Of a stretch of 32,073 nt of DNA, positions 30,601 through 32,073 are shown in pieces. Where the stretch lies: positions 1 through 32,073 of IMG/VR virus record IMGVR_UViG_3300036845_000127. The stretch is one strand, 5' to 3'. The translations under genes and the position numbers were made by a program. The DNA comes from a virus. A model generated the notes under the pieces. The model was not told where the DNA came from and made no database searches. It was given only the letters and a program-made list of their open reading frames with translations. Within the stretch, counting starts at the first letter, position 1. Every line of letters begins with the position of its first letter.

Positions 30601-31576
30601 TGTTGGCCTTTAAAGCCTGATAGTACGTGCCGTCGAACTTGACCTGATCGCCGACTGCATATCCCGTGCCAACCGCCCAGGCGGCGGGTTCGCTGAAGAG
30701 GCGGACGAAGCGGCCCACGTCGGTCGCGGCCCAGCGGGTCGAGCCTCCGGCCAGGGTCAGGGTCGTGCTGCCCGAGACCGCGCCGGGAGTGATGGTCGTG
30801 CCATCGGTGGGCGGGTCCAGATATGGACCATCTTTAAAGACCGCCGGGCCGAGGCTGAAGACCGCGAAGTCGGTGCCGGTCTCGGGCTGGGTGCTGATGA
30901 TCGCGTAGGGCTGGTAGGCGTTGTGCAGAAGCAGGAGGTCGGTCTGGTCCTGGACCGTGTTGATGGCCTGGAGGTCCGCCGTCTGATAGGGCGTGGCGAA
31001 GTCGGCGATCCGCGCGACCGTCAGCTCCGTCGAGCCCAGGACCATGCTGGTCCCGTCGATGGTGACGCCCGTCACCGCGTCGGCTATGGTAAAGGTGTTC
31101 GCGCCCGTGACCGTGACCTCAAGCTGGCGACCCAGGAGCGCGGCGATGCTGGCGTTGGCCGTCTGGTTCGGGGCGAGCGTCACCAGAACCTCGTCGCCGG
31201 TCGCCCAGGTGTGCGGGGCGTCCACGGTGACGGTCACGGGGTTGCCGGTGTCCAGGCTGTCGATGACCCGCGTGCCGAAGCTCTCCTGGACGATGCCCGC
31301 GCCCGCGAGGAAGCGGAGGTGGCCGTGCGTCAGCTCCAGGTTGTAGCTGTGGCTCTCGGCGAAGTGGAACTCGCGCAGCACGCCCGGCGCACCCTTGCGC
31401 GTGGGGCCGATGAGGCGCTGGCCGGGACGGCGCACCCACGAGCCCTCCTCAATCGGCAGGCCGTTGCGGCAGACGTTCATGCCCGTGCGGTAGCGCGGGT
31501 CGTCCATGCGGCCTTGGACCAGGGGGCTCCACTCGCCGCCGAGGAAGCTGGTCTGGAGATAGGATGCGTCAGCCAT
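27647..31576 (-). CDS. Giant tail tubular protein B-like protein with inserted domains
   Basis: 1309 residues. The N terminus (YLQTSFLGGEWSPLVQGRMD, then CRNGLPIEEGSWVRRPGQR) is typical of podovirus tail-tube/nozzle proteins analogous to T7 gp12. The C terminus (TSQGQILRPINPQEAG, GPALAKTRRSHMFGALLF, ENDing DRPYPANVS) returns to that family. Between residues about 700 and 1190 is an insert with propeller-like repeats (DWDGGRLFIGDAFDGKIASY, MYAGDGYLYGWIGATNVA). Two short modules look like CBM5/12 carbohydrate binders: WAVGTGYAVGDQVKFDGTYY (about 300-345) and WSAISTYVIGDLVSISGHDF (about 1000-1045). TTTAAA cores: 28944, 29201, 30609, 30833. Residues beyond the core suggest the nozzle also binds host glycans. 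Confidence 0.8.
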   Translation of the reverse strand: MADASYLQTSFLGGEWSPLVQGRMDDPRYRTGMNVCRNGLPIEEGSWVRRPGQRLIGPTRKGAPGVLREFHFAESHSYNLELTHGHLRFLAGAGIVQESFGTRVIDSLDTGNPVTVTVDAPHTWATGDEVLVTLAPNQTANASIAALLGRQLEVTVTGANTFTIADAVTGVTIDGTSMVLGSTELTVARIADFATPYQTADLQAINTVQDQTDLLLLHNAYQPYAIISTQPETGTDFAVFSLGPAVFKDGPYLDPPTDGTTITPGAVSGSTTLTLAGGSTRWAATDVGRFVRLFSEPAAWAVGTGYAVGDQVKFDGTYYQALKANTGKQPDSDVVNWAISTTAAIWVWATITAYTSPTVVTATLTPVDGVTNLPRTSACATWRLGLYSNTTGYPTCGTYHEGRLWLAGVIGNRLDGSVSNDPFNFSPTASDGTVADNNSCAYVFNSKDVNKIFWMEPDTLGIICGTQAGEWLVQASAQNDNLTPTSVQAHRRTVYGCANVPPKRTGITITFVQRLNKKVLEYVTTDFRGLSAHNLSLTGKHLTQPGIVELAYQREKVPTIWARDTNGALLSCTYRREQPYASEPPDFAGWARHDMHGLTVESIQAGPNFDGTIDALALIVKDANDKRWSLLQTDMFDVDWTIGDAMYVDFAETPSMWEVLVGPPQVLRLYSLHYLAGQSVDVFAGGIDAGTLTVAADGHLDIPIDGSGNPLLTNGWLASLNSTSNFHGLGLAIVRTPNSVPPVPTLTGIQNFDLSPLTHDNGGPSVDWDGGRLFIGDAFDGKIASYSATSFKLLDGPVSSPNGNNGLMYAGDGYLYGWIGATNVAILKRMDSKTFAELASFGVASSAMPTDATHWAYPRDVCTVTINRATYLVSTALNSSQTSGQISVLSLTNPDFAFNPIVWDGADHHTDEFLGVVCPGTAIGGRGRAWVLTSTNNLGGSISIGLYRVLISFGTSAMDKIGFVAPANIGTGWTHVTTCPGIMLDQTDGNIIGHFTTQALAAWSAISTYVIGDLVSISGHDFVSLQNSNTNHTPTIGGTAFWTDLGVSGPAGETRIAKINVHTRAVMWSNVITNTLASFQLVNQSRLRHGRYNFLDGSGATAIMRSINTATGVMTSSGSLTFIAGAPSQQFSDDQTGNVFVNLQYTSGGTVPQIGTTPASFTSWATLGPSPNPIPAAIPPSDGVFWTVPVAIGYTFTSQGQILRPINPQEAGSRNGPALAKTRRSHMFGALLFKTQGISFGTDFNFLRPGNLHGADDETTLPLTTLYSDVLWDTLDDTYSFNSMLCWEIDRPYPANVSTMGAFLHTQDR

Positions 31577-32073
31577 TTAGAACCTGCAAACGATGTAGTC
31601 GTCAATCGGGCTCTGCACGGGTCCTTGTTCGATGCCGTTGACTTGGCGGGCGTCGCTCATGAACGTCTTGTAGGCCGCACCGATCATCTGCATCTTCTCG
31701 GTGCTCTGTGTCAAGCTCTCACACACCTCCAGCCCGATCCGCGCGCCCAGGCCTTCGCAGAACATGGGGTCGAACTTCGAGACCGTGGTGACGGACGCGG
31801 CGAAGCGGAAGACGATCAGGCTCGTGGTGGCGCTGACGATGAAGCCGTCGCCGAACTCCCAGTCGTCCGGCTGGTCGCCGTGGGGCGCGCCCAGGAAGTT
31901 GATGTTGCCCTCCTTGGGGTCCTGCGGGGCCTCGCGCAGGAACGCGCCCGGCAGCAGGTAGACGTTGCGGGTGTCGCTGTTGTTGCTCGGGCCAGCGCCA
32001 AGCGGGTACAGGATGTTGAGCGGCGTGCCGATGGCCCCGAGGCTCAGCCAGTTGGCGGACGGCGGGATATCCG
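31577..32073 (-). CDS. Head-tail adaptor (tail tubular protein A-like), 3' part
   Basis: The frame runs without a stop from the right window edge to TAA at 31577, giving about 165 residues; the start is outside. Seen residues include WLSLGAIGTPLNILYPLG, VYLLPGAFLREAPQDPKEGN, WEFGDGFIVSATTSLIVFRF and DPMFCEGLGARIGLEVCESL. The order P-x-x-FLRxAPxDPK, then a beta strand set, VTxxxxFDPMF, and helical end is typical of the podovirus head-tail adaptor (T7 gp11-like). It should join portal and nozzle. It lies directly before the nozzle gene with TAAATG spacing, as in T7-like genomes. An internal ATG (31765) would give only a fragment and is not the real start. Confidence 0.75.
   Translation of the reverse strand, partial: DIPPSANWLSLGAIGTPLNILYPLGAGPSNNSDTRNVYLLPGAFLREAPQDPKEGNINFLGAPHGDQPDDWEFGDGFIVSATTSLIVFRFAASVTTVSKFDPMFCEGLGARIGLEVCESLTQSTEKMQMIGAAYKTFMSDARQVNGIEQGPVQSPIDDYIVCRF

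Larger units (their letters stand above)
187..30838. repeat. Dispersed CTTTAAAG palindromes, at least 35 copies
   Basis: The core TTTAAA starts at 187, 1054, 1339, 2058, 3432, 4006, 4531, 4948, 5365, 5864, 6225, 7015, 7872, 8672, 9147, 10521, 10898, 11895, 12829, 13246, 14091, 16447, 17275, 17733, 18300, 19888, 21297, 22640, 23238, 25235, 27113, 28944, 29201, 30609 and 30833. 27 are the full CTTTAAAG; the other eight lack only one flanking base of the octamer (either 5' C or 3' G). If A+T is near 36%, about one core would be expected. In genes 17 sites read TTT-AAA and 11 read xxT-TTA-AAx; five supply a TAA stop; two are intergenic. Gaps without a site: 14,097-16,446 and several of 1.8-2.0 kb in the late arm. 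Confidence 0.9.

Noticed and set aside
19135-30613. Long + strand frames opposite the late genes (for example 19135-20400, 23966-25405, 25426-26982, 29015-30613)
   Set aside because: Arg/Gly/Val/Leu-rich shadows of high third-position GC with no domain, no Shine-Dalgarno, and recognised genes opposite.
187-30838. CTTTAAAG as a -1 frameshift slippery site (T-TTA-AAG)
   Set aside because: Only 11 sites are in that phase; the others read TTT-AAA, end genes, or lie between genes, and shifted frames lead to no recognisable product.
187-30838. Regular spacing of the palindromes (417 bases three times, 1374 twice)
   Set aside because: With 34 intervals, a few equal values are expected by chance and the remaining gaps range from 224 to 2356 without a period.
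31686-31714. TGTCAA at 31709-31714 as a leftward promoter
   Set aside because: The base run at the -10 position is GCAGAT, poor at any spacing from 16 to 19, and it lies inside the adaptor gene.
31577-31765. A 62-residue gene starting at the ATG at 31765
   Set aside because: The same frame continues open to the window edge with protein-like, family-matching sequence, so this is the tail end of a longer gene.
1-32073. CRISPR arrays, insertion sequences, integrase and attachment sites
   Set aside because: No regularly spaced repeats, transposase motifs or tyrosine/serine recombinase motifs were seen in any translated gene.

Overview
The window is part of a GC-rich double-stranded DNA bacteriophage genome with a short-tailed (podovirus-like) virion. 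A Gram-negative host is implied by an Rz/Rz1 spanin pair with Rz1 embedded in Rz, strong AAGGAGG-type ribosome binding sites and sigma70-like TTGACA-N17 promoters. An alphaproteobacterial host is plausible, but the sequence alone does not prove it. No integrase, repressor, tRNA, CRISPR array, insertion sequence or phage RNA polymerase is visible, so the promoters seen are probably read by the host polymerase.

Left half (1 to 15,560, mostly + strand): the early and replication arm. It holds small unknown genes, a SprT-like zinc protease, a YodC/DUF2158-like protein, a Prim-Pol/RepA-type primase-helicase (the only - strand gene here), a SNF2 helicase, an acidic protein with two possible starts, a DUF2800 PD-(D/E)XK nuclease, an Nmad5-like protein, a DUF2815 ssDNA-binding protein, a family A DNA polymerase with proofreading domain, a small PD-(D/E)XK endonuclease, an HTH-metallophosphatase, a cupin and a DUF5664/MazZ-like nucleotide diphosphohydrolase. 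Most junctions are ATGA/GTGA overlaps. Units are separated by terminators and by structured leaders upstream of 2761, 7889, 9744 and 10536.

Right half (15,587 to 32,073, all - strand): the late arm. Read from the right edge it runs: partial head-tail adaptor (tail tubular A-like), a giant tail tubular B-like protein with an inserted domain, an internal-virion protein with an S74-like C terminus, a helical internal-virion protein, a 1563-residue ejection protein with a lytic transglycosylase domain, tail-fibre-type proteins (one with a SPRY-like fold), two small proteins, then holin, endolysin, Rz/Rz1, a His-rich small protein and a terminator. Early and late arms converge at about 15.6 kb. 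Terminase, portal and major capsid should lie beyond the right edge.

The most striking signal is not a gene. The palindrome CTTTAAAG (core TTTAAA) occurs at least 35 times over both arms, against about one expected by chance in DNA of this composition. It lies inside genes in two reading phases, at stop codons, at Shine-Dalgarno sites and at the Walker A lysine of the primase-helicase. It forces codons (TTT, AAA, TTA) that the genes otherwise largely avoid. It therefore looks selected as a DNA or RNA element and has no function I can name.
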